From Mesodorylaimus sp. YZB2_4 (lineage: Eukaryota; Nematoda; Enoplea; Dorylaimida; Dorylaimidae), in contig JASANH010000523.1 of assembly GCA_030248295.1 (NCBI GenBank), forward strand, positions 1,044,182 to 1,108,181: DNA of 64,000 nt, given 5' to 3'. Under the pieces are notes generated by a model, which saw only the letters and a program-made list of their open reading frames with translations, searched no databases and was not told where the DNA came from. The translations under genes were made by a program, and so were the position numbers. Shown in pieces: positions 12,601 to 25,441 of this stretch (the first letter of the stretch is position 1; every line of letters starts with the position of its first letter).

Positions 12601-15600
12601 AATTCAAGGAAGTCAGACACTGCAACTCAAGAACTTCCTCCTCGTCTGGAGGGTCTCTGCACGAGAAAATAAGCCATGCACATTCACAGGAATATGATTC
12701 CGGCTGTAGCTACCGATGCAAAGAGCATGATTCGCAAGGCCAGCTTGTCGGCATCGGGATCTGTTCCAGTAGTTCTCCCTGCACCCCTCAAGTCCAGGCA
12801 CCGTGGCCGTGTGTGATCGGAGTTCAGGATGGACTCGTGTTTGCGTGACATCGAAGACAATAAGCTTGTGAACGTGTGCACGACCCATAATGCAAAGATT
12901 AGCGCGGCTGGCAGCGTCCTTTGGGTTTTATTTGTGTGTAGAGGCAAATTTTGCAGAATGTGTCGGGCAGCGGAAGAAAGCGTGCCGCTTTTATTTACCA
13001 ACATCTACTCACCGGAACGGCGACCCTGTTCTGTTGCGCATACGTTGGAGCTGGTGGAGTTGGCAATGGGAGGGTCAGTGCATGACGCCGGAAATGGCCG
13101 AGTCGGTCGGACAAGCTGAGAGTGAAAATGCTTCTAGCGTAGGACAAGAAAGGACGTGTACGTCTTGTACGTGTCATGCGTGTACATATTGGGCCGAAGC
13201 GCGACCGCGAGCCCCAGTCCGTGTCCGACTCGTCAATGTAGTTGGCATTTTTAAAGAGGATTTGAGCGAGTCATCATTTGTTCGCTCTTGTGCAGAACGC
13301 GTCACACCGAAATGAAAAAGGGATGCGAAGGCGCGAGACCCTGGCCCGGATCGTCGTTCACCTTTATTCGACCCAGATCGTAGAGAACGCGCTCTTCGTG
13401 CTCCACACTCGCCGATGTGGTTCAGGTGCACGACAACTTTTCCTCTCATTTTACGCCATCGCCTTTCCAGAATCCGGTACCCGAATCGACCTTGACTCGC
13501 ATTTCGCGGAGGCGACAAAAATTAGAACCACTACTCGCTCGAAATTGATACCTTTTTTTATCTGTGACGTAGTCTTATGTCCTCTTGCTCGTGGCATCGA
13601 CCAGACTCCCTGTCCAGCTTCACTGACTCAACAGCTGGTAAATGGATTTGTGGTGGTGTCCATTGTGGGACGCATCTTATTGATGCTAGTCAATGACATC
13701 CGATTGGCTAAGCGCATCGTTTTGTTCCTGCTAGGACTGCCTTGTGCTTTTGGTGGGGCTGGGTCGTTGGCCTCGGGATGACCTAATTCGCTCACCCCGG
13801 TGTCCGGCGTCGCATCGAATAGGCGTCTCATGCTTTGAAACCGGGACCGTTCCGGGCTAATGACCATTGATCATTGTAGTCAAAATATTGCTTTCACCAC
13901 AACACGCGTCTGTCGAGCGGTCACAATGGGCGGTCCAATGGCCACGGTCGGTCATTTCGGGTCAAACACCCGAGCCGGCTCGAACAGGAGGTCTTGTTGT
14001 TCTCAGACTTACAGTAAGCTCAGCCCCGCGCCTCATCGAGCTGCTGTCGATCGGGAATGGGGACACTATCTTGTCGCGGGCTCCCAATCGGACAGTTCAG
14101 TACATTCATCACTCCGCTTCGAGTCTTGCCAGCGTCAGCATGTTGACGAGCGTGCCCACCGAGGCGCATCCCCGCATTCTTAGGGGTCCCAAGGGGGTCG
14201 TTTTCCAGATCAACAAAATTCCCCCTGCATGGGCGTGCCCGCTTCCAGTTTAGAGTGCGGAATACTGTACATGGTTTGTGGAAGTGGCGCGCGCGTTTTT
14301 GTGGAAAGTGTGCCAGTAAGCCTCATAATTTTTTTCAGTTTGGTCTCATTAGGGGAAGAAAGTGAGAGTGAAGGCGTGCTACAATCTTAGGTACCTGTCA
14401 CGACGACCGGTTGTGGGATACGTATGTGGAGTCGAGCACTGGTTCACTGTGTTGCGCGCACGCGGCCTTTTCGCGGTACCGCATTCGAATGATATCGGCC
14501 GGGTGGCGTAATAGGCGGCCCTAACAGTCAGCCGTATCGACCTCAATCGCTACTGTGCAATCTGACCTTCGTCGCCCGTTCCCTACGAGAGCGCATGTAA
14601 ACTTTATTGAAACCAGCGCCCGGCTCTCTTCTCGTCGAGGTCGCACTTTGTCACTTAATCAACGTTACGCGAATTGCGTCCTTTCACTGGTTACACCGAA
14701 TCCAACCCCGATGCTCCCCTTGTATTCGCGGGGCCACGGGCACGAGATACTCGCCTTATTCGCACTCTCCAACTCACCTCTCAGTCGTGTCACTTCCTCA
14801 CGTGGCTTTAGTGGGACAAGGACGACCAGTGCTGTCTTGATGCGGGACAGCGGACGGATGGTTGTGGGTGTGACAGATCACTGTCTGAGTGTAAAAAGCT
14901 CGTGCTTATGGAAGCTGGACGTTGGAAATTACAACCGACTGCCTCTAATAAGGGCAAACGGACAGGTTCCAGGCTCCCACTTGCCTTCCTTGAGTTAGTC
15001 TGGCCCCTCCTTTTCTAGGCTCTCTGTCAGACGGCCAAAAAAGCCAAACCAGGCTGCACGTCATCAAGACAGTGCGCGATCTTCCTCCCATGGTGGCCTT
15101 ATCTTGACTTCCCTCACTGTTTTTCGAATGCCTTATCGGCCAAAGTTTCGTGCTGCCCTGTCCATGCTTGCTGAAGCAGCCCCTGTCTGCGGCCCTCTCG
15201 GCTACTCTGCCCAAAATTGTCTTTGGATAAACCCGTTTTCATTGTCATCAAAATTATTGTTCGGTTATTGTAACTGGTGAATGCTGATAATGGTTTGTGA
15301 AGCAAGCCTTTCGCGACCCCGTTTTCATGCGATCATCATCAACCAGCTATATCTGAACAACTCGGTACAGCGACCTTGATTTCATAGTGTTGTTCATGTT
15401 TTGCATTGTTTGCATTTGGGGTTGGTTCTTTGGGGCTTGTTTTGTAGTTCATGCCACCTTGTGCCGCGTCTGACTGCTAGACACGCTGGTTACGTAAAAG
15501 GCCAGGTACCTACTGATAACACTGGCGCGTCACAGGCGCGGTGAGATTGCGGACTTTGCATGCTGAGTAGGCGACACTGTCTGGCCTCCCAGACCGAGCT

Positions 15601-15979
15601 TGTCAATTTGAAAAAGTGGAATTAACTATTTAGGGTCGCTATTCGTTGCTCTACGCACACACTTCGCCTATTGGCCATCGTTTTCTGCGACGAGCCCGTC
15701 TTCTTTGGAGGTTGATTTAAAACGGCGGTCTGAGGCTTGCCAGCTGCATCATTGCGGCTTAGGAAAGCAAGGAGGCCATTAGACGGGCGCGGGGCCGGGC
15801 GCGGCTGTCACCTCGAAGCCCTGCCCCCTATTACGCCTGTTTCTTATCGATTAAGGACCTCGTGATACGGGCTCGCCCTGGTTCGTCTACGAGCGCCGAC
15901 TAATCGCCGCCCCGAACTCGCCTTATTGGACGGTTGCGATTTACGGCCGCGGTTCAGCGTCGAATAAGGTCTCAGCAAG
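9630..15979. other. Gene-poor region upstream of the nuclear receptor
   Basis: I find no convincing gene in 6.3 kb. Open frames near 12.3, 13.3 and 13.9 kb overlap one another on several frames and lack domains or splice structure. A 42-base palindrome sits at 10850-10891. From about 15.6 kb the sequence becomes GC-rich, with CpG-containing runs up to the start codon at 15980, which suits a promoter or 5' UTR of the COUP-TF gene. Confidence 0.55.
10850..10891. repeat. 42-base near-perfect palindrome
   Basis: The two 21-base arms meet at the centre with no loop. The left arm begins GCTGCTGCCGGG and ends TATATTATA. The right arm mirrors it with two mismatches in 21 positions. It could extrude as a cruciform or fold as a hairpin. 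Confidence 0.85.
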
Positions 15980-18900
15980 ATGGCGATGGTTAGCTGGGCG
16001 CCGGAGAACGGCGTTCAAGTACGACCGCATCCTCATCAGCACCATCATTCTCATCATCATCACATATTAGCTGCGGCTGCTGCTGCCGCCGCCGCTGTTC
16101 ACCCCGCCGTTTTGCAACAGACTCCCACTCCGCTTGTTTCTTCGCCAGAGGCTTCTCACTCAAACGGCAAAGACCTTTCAGCCACGGCCGCCGTTCCGCC
16201 CTCGAGCGCCTCCGCCAACTCAGCCACCACGCAGCAGTATCATCATCAGATCCCGGCTGGCCTCTGGTCGGCGGTCACATTTACAGTCAACGGAGGCGGG
16301 CCACCGGCGGGTCTCGTCGACTCTGGTCCTGCTCTCACAAACCGCCTAATGCAACCGGATCCAAGTGCCCGGCCCCGCTTGTCGACCACAGACAATTCTT
16401 CGTCGGCGTCGTCCTCTTCGTCTAATTCGTGGTTGGATGTTACAACGACGACGGACGTGAGCGCGTCCAAGACTCTCTTATCAGCTGGAAACGGTAACGG
16501 CTCTTCGTCCCTGTCCTCCGCATCTTCGTCGTCGTCCGCTTCCTCCACTTCGTCAACGGAGACTGGAATCCGAAACAGTAGCGGGATGCTCAGTTCGTCT
16601 TTGGTCGCTGGAAACGGCTCCAACGGCACCAACGGGCTGGTGACTACTTTGGTGAAGCAAGAGCGAGCAGATACTTCGGGCAGCAATGATTCACCCACAC
16701 CATCGCCAGTCAGCAGCGGAGGCGACGCGTCGCCCTTGGACGGCAATGGTCATCACGTGGACACACAGGGTCGGCCGACCACCATCAGTCCTGCTTCGTC
16801 GATCGCTGATAAGACCTCGTCTGCAGTGGCAGCACAGAACGTGGAATGCGTGGTATGTGCCACTTTGCGCGCTTGCTCGAAGCGGAAGTGCTTTGCAGCT
16901 GGTCTTCGCCCCTCACTTGACGAATCTGTTTTTTAGGTGTGCGGAGACAAATCGAGTGGTAAGCATTATGGACAGTTCACGTGCGAGGGATGTAAGTCGT
17001 TTTTCAAGCGGAGCGTTCGACGAAACTTGAGTTACACGTGTCGCGGAAGTAAGAACTGTCCCATCGATATTCATCACCGGAACCAATGCCAGTACTGTCG
17101 ACTGAAGAAATGTCTCAAAATGGGCATGAGAAAAGAAGGTATAGCTTTGCCAGTTTTCAACTTTTTCACTAGTTCCGTGTTTTTTGGGGGGAGTTTGACG
17201 GTCGTTTTTTTCTTTCGAGTGATGTCAGTCGAAGACACGTGTTCGTTAATCTCGGCCTGCGTTTTGACACGGGTTGTGTGGCGCGAATCTTTGTGTATGG
17301 TGTCGCGATTGGGAGTCGAAGAATTCGGTTTCGGCGAGACCTCATTGTCGGTACCGGTCTCGTGCCCGCGTGTGGAACAGAAAAGAAAAGCTAGCGAAAG
17401 TTGACGAGGGACATGATTGTCGTTGGTCGGCTGGTCGCTCGGGGTCAGTGTGACGGCGCTTTAGGCGTTTATTTTTACGTTTTCGTCCAGGCACGAGACA
17501 TCGCATTCGTTTTTAGAACACGCTTGTTGCGTATTTCTTATGATTATATAAGCGCGGTATACATTCTATACATAGTACAGACGTCGAGACGTTGACCTAG
17601 TTCCCCTCGCCCACGGTCTCGCTTTCGAATTGAGCGCAAACAATCTACTAGCCCCGGTCTCGCGCCTGGAACGAACACGCTCCGTGACCCCAGCCTCTCG
17701 TTTTCGCCTTCCAAACACCAATCTCAATACGCGCACCGGATCTGGGGGCCATATCCAAAGTGACCAGTCTGAGACACAGGCATCGATCAAGTGCATGTCA
17801 GCCGATCACAGTCCGACGTGCAGGACAAACAGCCGCTGGCCAACACGCTCGTGCATGACTGCTGATTTCCCGCGGTCCTGCATTTCGAAGGACCTCCAAC
17901 TGCGCTTATAGGAAGCACAAGGCGCAACACGGACGCGTCGTTTCTGTCACTGTCACTCGCCGGCCATCTTGTGGGTGGCTTGGTTGTTTTCGTCTGAGCA
18001 GCTTGGCGACGAACAAAGCTGTTGTTTACACGGCCATCGTGTAGTGACGAGTGACACCGAGTGTCTTTAGACGCTAAGTTGACAATGATACCGAAGCTTT
18101 TCGTCATTGTCACGTCCCGGCCCTCGACCCCGCTTGACCGCATTTTTAGCTTATGACTTTTTCTCTCGACTGAGAAAACATTGGGCCCAGCCAACACCCA
18201 CCGGTTTTTTCTTGTTTTGAAATATGCTTTGTGGCTTCGATGTTCTCAGATACAGGCGTTTTCTTTTTTTCCTTCCAGCAGTACAGAGAGGACGAATACC
18301 GACCAGTTTGCATCCGTACGCTGGTGCACTGGCCTTCGCCGGTGGCGACGCATTTCCGTCCAGTCATGCTTATTTATCCAGCTTTATTGGACACCTGCTC
18401 AGAGCCGAGCCCTATCCAATTGGCAGATACGGCGCAGGTACGTGCAGTAAGTATAGACCCATGCTACAGTACACCCAAGCGGGGCCATCAATGACGTAGT
18501 GATAGAGACGGGAAAGAATGGCAGTGATTTGAACAGGTCCCGTCACCATGTACCCACGGGCCTATCCGGATCGGGACGGACAAAGACGACCCATCTTCCA
18601 TGCCCATTATGAGTCTGTCATATCCGAGACTACACAACAAATCATTGCAGGTGTTATTCAACCCGGTAACATCATGGGCATCGATAACATATGCGAACTC
18701 GCCGCTCGTCTGCTCTTCTCAGCCGTCGAGTGGGCCAGGAATATTCCGTTTTTCCCTGAACTGCAGATATCCGATCAGGTTCGCATTAATTCGAGACTAG
18801 TTTGCAGGATACTATTTCTGATTTTTAGGTGGCCCTGCTACGCCTGACTTGGTCGGAACTGTTCGTCTTGAACGCAGCACAGTGCGGCATGCCTGTTCAT

Positions 18901-21900
18901 GCAGCTCCCTTGTTGGCCGCTGCCGGATTGCACACATCGCCGATGGCAGCCGATCGAGTGGTGGCTTTTATGGATCATATTCGAATATTTCAAGATCAAG
19001 TCGAGAAACTCAAAGCCCTGCACGTCGATTCGGCCGAATACAGTTGTCTGAAAGCCGCTGTTCTCTTTACAACTGGTAAGCGCTCGTGTGCGGGCAAAAC
19101 AACCATGTAAAACGTCGAAGTGCACACTGACCCAACAAATCAGAATAGCTGCCATTTACGCTAAAAAGGTGCCTCGACTCAAGCACTTTGATCGCCTCGG
19201 GCTAAAGTGCCTTGACATTTGGCCGAGGTCTCGCTTCAACTGGGTAGCTTTCTGTCATTTCCTTTTACAGCCAGTTGATCATTCGTACGGCCGATAATAG
19301 AATTATGCTTTACGCCTAAATTTGGCGGCGGCCTTTTGCTTATTTCATTTTGAGAGGCGGAAAAGGTTGTGAAAGGCAGAGGTTGAACGGCTAATGCGCC
19401 TATCGGGTCGTAGTTGTTAGCTCGGGGCTATCGGACGCGTCACATTTCCATAAGGCCGAGGGAGTGGAGGGGAGGAAATATTCATCAAACTTGCCCCCGA
19501 AGGGCTCAAATTTGAGTTTGCGCCTGGTGTATTGTAAAAAGGGGGCTTCATCATTTGACGCGTTTGGTAATATTAATGCTAGAATCGAATTCGTCTTTGG
19601 TAATCGAGTTTGTGTGGGCGCCCCGATCACGCTGACCATTCCCATCCTCGTCTGACCCTTTTCTTATTACGAATACTGTAATCGAAACAAATTTTCCACT
19701 CTGCAGCTAGACTGAGGATGGCCTTCGTGCAAATGGCCTTCCCCTTTCCTCGACGAGGGCACGCCAAATGAAATTATGACCACGTACACCATCTTAGGTC
19801 CCTCCTCGTCTCTGTGCACCAGGCTTGGCTCCCCTCCGTATTAGGAGATGATATTGCGAGCATACGCACTCGCTTTTTTTATTTTGATGGGTGGGAGCGG
19901 AGACGTCGATTCTTCAAACGCCTTGCTTGAGATCGTTTTATAAATGACATAATTTTTCGGTTTTTTAAACGATGGATAGTCTGCGCCCTCGCTAGCCTCG
20001 CTTTCCGGACAGTGGGCTTGAAAACGACCAGCCCACGGCCGTATGCGGCTGGGGCGAGCATACGTAATTCTAAGGTAGGACGTCGAAAGGTTCAAATTAC
20101 AGAGGGCAGGGCATCCTAACACAACTTTTCATCGATGTTCTTGTCGCAGCTCTATTGGTACACGTTGAAAAGTCGGAAAGCGTTTGGTGTTTTTTATGAA
20201 GAAGTTTTAGAAAAGCAGCTGGCGGGGCACGTTTTCGTTGTTTTAGCCGGGTCGAGTTCGGGCGCCGCTTTTCTTGTGTTTATTGACGGACGAATAGCCG
20301 TACAAGTTCTTCGACGCAGGCTTTTCACCTTTTGAGTTGGGGCTTACGTTGGTGGGAAATGGAGATCTCTTTGAAAAATGTCTGCTGGCTGGCATATTAG
20401 GGTTCGTACAGGCCGGGGTCTCCTGTTGCCACATTCTGCCAAACTTTTCCGAGACGTATACTTTGTTTTCCGTTGCATCTTTTCCGAGGACAGTTGTAAG
20501 CGGTCGTTAAAAGAATGCTGGCGATGGTGGGCGCCAACAGTCGTCTATGTCAGAGACCCCGAGTCTAATTACCAGCTTGGCGGAATGCACGTTTTCGATT
20601 CATGGGTGACACCTGACGCTTTTGGCTCAATTTATTTTCACGGCTGCTGATGACGCTTGAATTGGGTTGTGCAAGGACGAAGGGTGGCAGCTGTTCTTTC
20701 ACCTCGCTAACGAATGGGCACCAACGTATTGCGCTTTTTCGTCTCACCCGGGTTGCCCTTGATTGAAAAGAGCATGTTGAATCGTTCCGTTTTTCAAAAC
20801 AGCTTCGAGATGCTAGAAATCTCACGATTCTGAGTTTTCATCATTTTCTCGGCTTGGCTCGAGTTTTGCGGTTGTGGCTTGCTAGTTTGGAAGAGGCGCA
20901 TCAGTTAACCTCATCGCCTACACGAGTACCAGCACACAAAAAGGCGGCGCCTAACGTTTGATCGCCCCTAACCTTTGGTAGTGGGGTGAAAAATCGGCTG
21001 GGCCTTCTCCTGCTGTCATACTGTTGGTTAGTGTCGATTCGCAACTGTCGCCCTTCTCCCACCTAGCTCGCACCTAGGCAGCCCACGTATCGTGATATAG
21101 CAGATCCGGTCAGCATACTGTAACCGCTGCGCCGAACAGCCGAGGGCGCTTCCGGACGGCGTCGGTCGTAACCGGGCCGCGGCACCTCGACCGACCCCAG
21201 ACACGGTTCCCGAATGGGCCGCGCGCAGGAAGGGGATGTCGCCGAATTCATCATTGCAGATGGGCGCTTTGATTACGCCTTGCGATACGATTATTGCCTT
21301 TTTATACTAAAATTTAAAAAGATCGATTTTTTTCCTTCTTGGCCCTCTTAATCAGAGCCGGCAGCCGAAATGGTAAATGCTGCGCCCGCGACGCACAATG
21401 ACGTCTGAGAGGCAAACAGCCGAGATGAATCGGAAAAGGCAAGAAAGCGAGAAAACAACGTCGTCCGAGCACTGTTTTTTAGCTTGGTCTGAAAGGAAAA
21501 GCGGATGGCGGCGGTTGGCGCGTAGCCTTTCGTAATCAAGGCGGCTTTCGGCCACGGCCTTTGCGCCCGCTTACGTCCGTTTTTATTGACCGCGAGCCCC
21601 CGTCGACTGGCTTCGTCTGAGAGTAGTATCCTTTTTAAGACCAGTAGGCGTCTGGGTCGTTAAAAACGAGCCAAACCGAGCCCTGGAGTCGCGGCCCTGA
21701 AACTAAATCGTACTCGGTACGGGCCAATGTGGCAAAGGCGAGTCTCCCGGTATTAATCTTTGCTTCATCAAACAGCCGCGCCCCGGTTTCGATTAGCGCC
21801 GCTCCGTCTAGCTGACCTAAGGCACCGCATATATTTCTTGTTTTTTCTTTTTTAATTCCCTCCCAATACAAAATCGAATTCGAAAGAACAGTTCTCATGC

Positions 21901-22241
21901 GAGTACTCCAGTCTTACTGTAACCGCTGCCTTCATTAACTTATTACGACTTGTTCTGTTTCAGACGCTTGCGGTCTGGCGGACGTTGCCCGAATCGATGC
22001 ATCGCAAGAGAAAGCGCAGTGCGCCTTGGAGGAATATTGCCGAACGCAATATCCGACCCAACCGAATCGGTTTGGCAAGTTGCTGTTGCGCCTGCCCAGT
22101 CTACGCAGTATCAGCTCATCGGTGATCGAGCAACTGTTCTTCGTTCGCTTGGTTGGCAAGACGCCGATCGAAACCTTGATCAGGGATATGCTATTGAGCG
22201 GAAATACATTCAGTTGGCCCTACGCCATACCATTGCCCTAA
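15980..22241 (+). CDS. COUP-TF / seven-up family nuclear receptor (NR2F)
   Basis: This is a DNA-binding transcription regulator of the NR2F group. Six coding exons join in frame: 15980-16852, 16937-17138, 18279-18437, 18651-18778, 18829-19075 and 21964-22241, giving 628 aa. The start MAMVSW matches the MAMVV start of vertebrate COUP-TFs. The first 285 residues are low complexity, with His, Ala and long Ser runs. The DNA-binding domain begins [15 protein letters not shown] and carries the P-box [11 protein letters not shown] and the second finger [14 protein letters not shown]. The linker is EAVQRGRIP. The ligand-binding domain includes [64 protein letters not shown] and the C-terminal LIRDMLLSG region needed for dimerisation and AF-2. 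The last intron is 2.9 kb. The receptor is usually a repressor in neural and mesodermal fate choice. The N-terminal extension is much longer than in vertebrate members. Confidence 0.96.
19076..21963. other. Large fifth intron of the COUP-TF gene
   Basis: It is bounded by a GTAAGC donor and a TGTTTCAG acceptor. It holds no supported gene. A 14-mer ACTGTAACCGCTGC occurs twice, near 21117 and 21917. The intron is several times longer than any other in the window and is a candidate location for enhancers, though no specific site can be shown. Confidence 0.6.
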
Positions 22242-24492
22242 GAGAAGCCATGCGCTGCAGGGAGTAGGCACGTAAAAGACACGCAGGGCGATTAGGTGGC
22301 CGCTGCTTGGTTGAGCTGACCTGAGTGCAGTGAATACTATTATAGCTGGGGTGTGTGCAATGCGCCGATTCATGTTCGGCTTTGGATTGGAGGCGATGTG
22401 CAATGTTTTCTGGATTATGATAGATATTACACTGTATGCTTATTTGTATGGACTGTTGTCGATTGCATAGGCGAGTCTCTTGACCGTGCAATCTAGGTGT
22501 GGCGTATAACTGCGTGCGGTTTTTCTTAGTTTTCGGCGGTTTTGATGTCCGTGGTTTGCTGTGATCGGTTCAAGTCCTATGGCTGGTTATTTTATATGCA
22601 TAGTATATTTAACGTATGTGCAATACGTAAAATGTATGTAAGACACAGACTTGTGGTCCTGTAGAAAATGACGAGGGCAGAGGTCCGGAGTGAGCATGAC
22701 GAGGGTGTGGGCGATCGACTTCTGCGGATCGTGCATTTGGACATCGATGCAGCAAGCTAATGAACATGTGTTAGTAATCTCTAGGGAAGGTCACAGCGCC
22801 TTCAGGCACATGCGTATTGCTCAGGTTTTGACACGTACAGTACGTTCCGTTTGGATTGAAGCTTTCACCTTCACTGCAGAATTATCAGTTTTGAGCCTTC
22901 CGATTTACATTGAAAGCTGATTTGGTGCGAACCTTGTTCCAAGGCACCTGATTAATGGAAACACGGAAAGCCATAAGCGGCGGGGCATTGATTGAGTAAG
23001 ACCTAGTAGCTCGGAAGAATCGTTCTCAGTGGCCATATTGGAGATTTAAAATAGGGCAGGAGAGTGATGATGAAATGGGTCTAATAAAGAACGTCTCCTG
23101 CCACACCCCATATTATATTTTAGTCTTGTGAGATTGCGTTTGCCATTCTCCTCCTCCCCTCAACGAACAAAGGCTACAGCCGGGGGCCAAGGAGCCATCA
23201 CCTGGCAGCGTAATGGCCAGCACCTCTCTTCCGTCTAGGACCAACGTAGGAGGCATCGGTCGATAAAGTCATTTCCTTTAGCTAAAGTTCATCACGACAG
23301 GCCGCCTTCCTTTTAAAAATAGAGCAGCAGGTATTGTTCAAACGAAATCTGGCTCTTGGCTTTTTAGAAAAAGAGCTACGACCTAAGAAAGCGTCCGAAC
23401 GCGTTTCCGCAGTTCGCTTTCTCCAAAATGAAATCCACCTAACCTAGCCCCGGCCTGGGCATACTGTAGGTGGGCAGCCAGGAGGCTAAGCGCAACAAGT
23501 TTACGAAGGGCGTCCCATATCATTAACCACTGCGTAAAACGCATAGCTTTTACTCATGACGAGTCGAAACGGGTCGTCCTAATCGAAAAAAGTGAGCCCA
23601 ACTGGTTAAAACGAAACTTTGAAGTCGAGACGAGGCAGCTTTCAACGCTGGGCAGGGCATAGTTTTTCTGATTTTTGGCGCCTCGGATCGTGGATGGCTT
23701 ATTGAACAAATAACTCGCTCCGGCTGACACTTTCAATCAGGAAGCTTACACTGGTCTTCAAATGAACTGTGCCACAATGTTTTTCCCAAACTTTTTCAAA
23801 GCCTCATCGTCTGCCTTGATGAAACAAAAATATTCGAGGCGCCCAGGCCCCCAATCAGTGTCAAGTGTACCAATGCGGCTTTTTAGCTTATTTTTTCACT
23901 AGCACGGGGGTTTGGCCAAAGATTTGATGAGTGCAAGCAGATAGCAGCAGCTTTTAGAATCAAATCTCTCAAAATTTTAGTCCTAAGTTAAAAGTCAGGT
24001 GAGAGTTTCCAGGATTCATGCCCCTATACTATCACTGGATAGATTATGATAGGACAGCTGATATTGCCTTCGAGCTCTTATTGCTCTTCTTGACTAACAA
24101 GTCGCAGGCAAGCTGAATGGCAAGCAGGCTGTTTATTTACTGCAGTACCATGCGTGCATTTTTCGGTTTCGGCAAGCTGCATGTACTGTATGCAGCAATG
24201 TGTTTGCTGAAGAGTCGTGCAGAATCATTGAGGTTAACTCATGGCTTGACATCTGCAGTGCTTTCAGCAGGCAGTTTGAATATCTCAACTTCCACCTGCA
24301 CTAAATTCAGTCAAGTATGCACGCATACGATGCAGTACAACAGCAGCCAAGACACAGTGACAAAGGATATCCCGGCTGACATATGCAGGTTTCAGAAGTC
24401 TGCTATCATGTCGAGTGTAAGCCATCGACCTACACAGCTTTAAAAGTTGGGAGTGAGTAGTAAGATAAAGTAGGCCCGATAAAGCTCGTTCT
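22242..24492. other. Intergenic region, nothing recognised
   Basis: This holds the 3' flank of the COUP-TF gene and the 3' flank of the lectin gene on the opposite strand. Short open frames only. TACTGTA/TACAGTA heptamers appear near 22840, 23463 and 24184. Confidence 0.55.
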
Positions 24493-25441
24493 TCACCCTT
24501 TGTATTTACAAATGAGTTTTAACGAGCGGTTACAGTCTTCCATTTCCCAGATGAAGCCAGCGCTTGCCGTGATTCTGGCGCATCTCTTCATCTGCGGATT
24601 GTTAGGCTGCTGCGGGCCCCAGGCTTTGAAATCGTTGACGCCCAGCGCTTGGCCCGTTATCCAAACGAACTGCGCGCGGCTGGCGTTGTATGTCAGACCC
24701 ATCCAAATGTTCGACTGCAATTGGTTCATCCTAGAAAACCAGGGAAGGCGGGTGAAAAGTTTTCCGTCTATCGTAAGCAAGCTTCTACATTCCGCTCGGG
24801 TCTATGGAGGCGACCTAGACAGCGATTGATAATGTCAAAATACCTGGCACGGGTCTAACGTTTTGCGGCTCAGGTGGGAAGAAAAGAGATGAAGAGGGCG
24901 AAGGCGCATATTTTGCACTTTGGCAAAAATAGTCGCCGAAAGATAAGCGATCGAACGGAAGGGTCGGAATATTTCACCCCTTTCACCCTAGCACCCTTCC
25001 AGACAAAATTGCCTGACAAAAAACCAGGCTCATTGACGCTTACAATATGGCGGCGTTGTCGAATTCCATCTGCGATTCCACAGTCAGCAGATAGGAGCCC
25101 GGGTGCTGACGTGGGCACATGGCCACGGCTTGTTCGTAATTACTCGATACGTCCCCGGGAAAATAACACGCGTTGTTCGACCAACTCCAGCCCGACGGGC
25201 AGGGCACTAGAACAGAAAAAAATCTAAACGTCTTATGTTAGATTGAGAACAGAAAATCGAGCTGCAAAATATATGTTTTCTGAGTCAATGACAGTTGCTG
25301 GTTGCGGTTACACTCGACATTTTGCGAACCACAATACCGCACCCACCCCAAAACTGTTTTAAAGCTTTTTCGCCCTGCTGTCGACAAAAACCAGACAACG
25401 AGGATAATGAGGGCTGGAGAGAAAGTGAGGGCATTTTTCAC
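24493..25441 (-). CDS. Small secreted C-type lectin-domain protein
   Basis: Three coding exons on the minus strand join in frame: 25441-25312, 25206-25044 and 24784-24493, giving 194 aa. The first exon gives a clear signal peptide (MKNALTFSPALIILVVWFL, then STAG). The rest is one C-type lectin domain: CPSGWSWSNNACYF, MCPRQHPGSYLLTVES, then WMGLTYN, FKAWGPQQPNNP, MKRCARI, and WEMEDCNRSLKLICKY at the end. The second motif region reads 'GQALGVNDFKAW', and the usual EPN/QPD sugar-specificity triplet is not obvious (QPN is present in QQPNNP). The 'WND' calcium motif is replaced by W-E-M-E-D-C. Sugar binding is therefore uncertain. Nematode proteins of this kind are often secreted by gut or epidermis and respond to microbes. 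Exon phases (1, 2) match at both junctions. Confidence 0.85.

Noticed and set aside
13867..14253. 128-aa plus-strand frame with protein-like composition
   Set aside because: It overlaps another open frame and has no ATG context, splice partners or recognisable motif. I could not support it as a gene.
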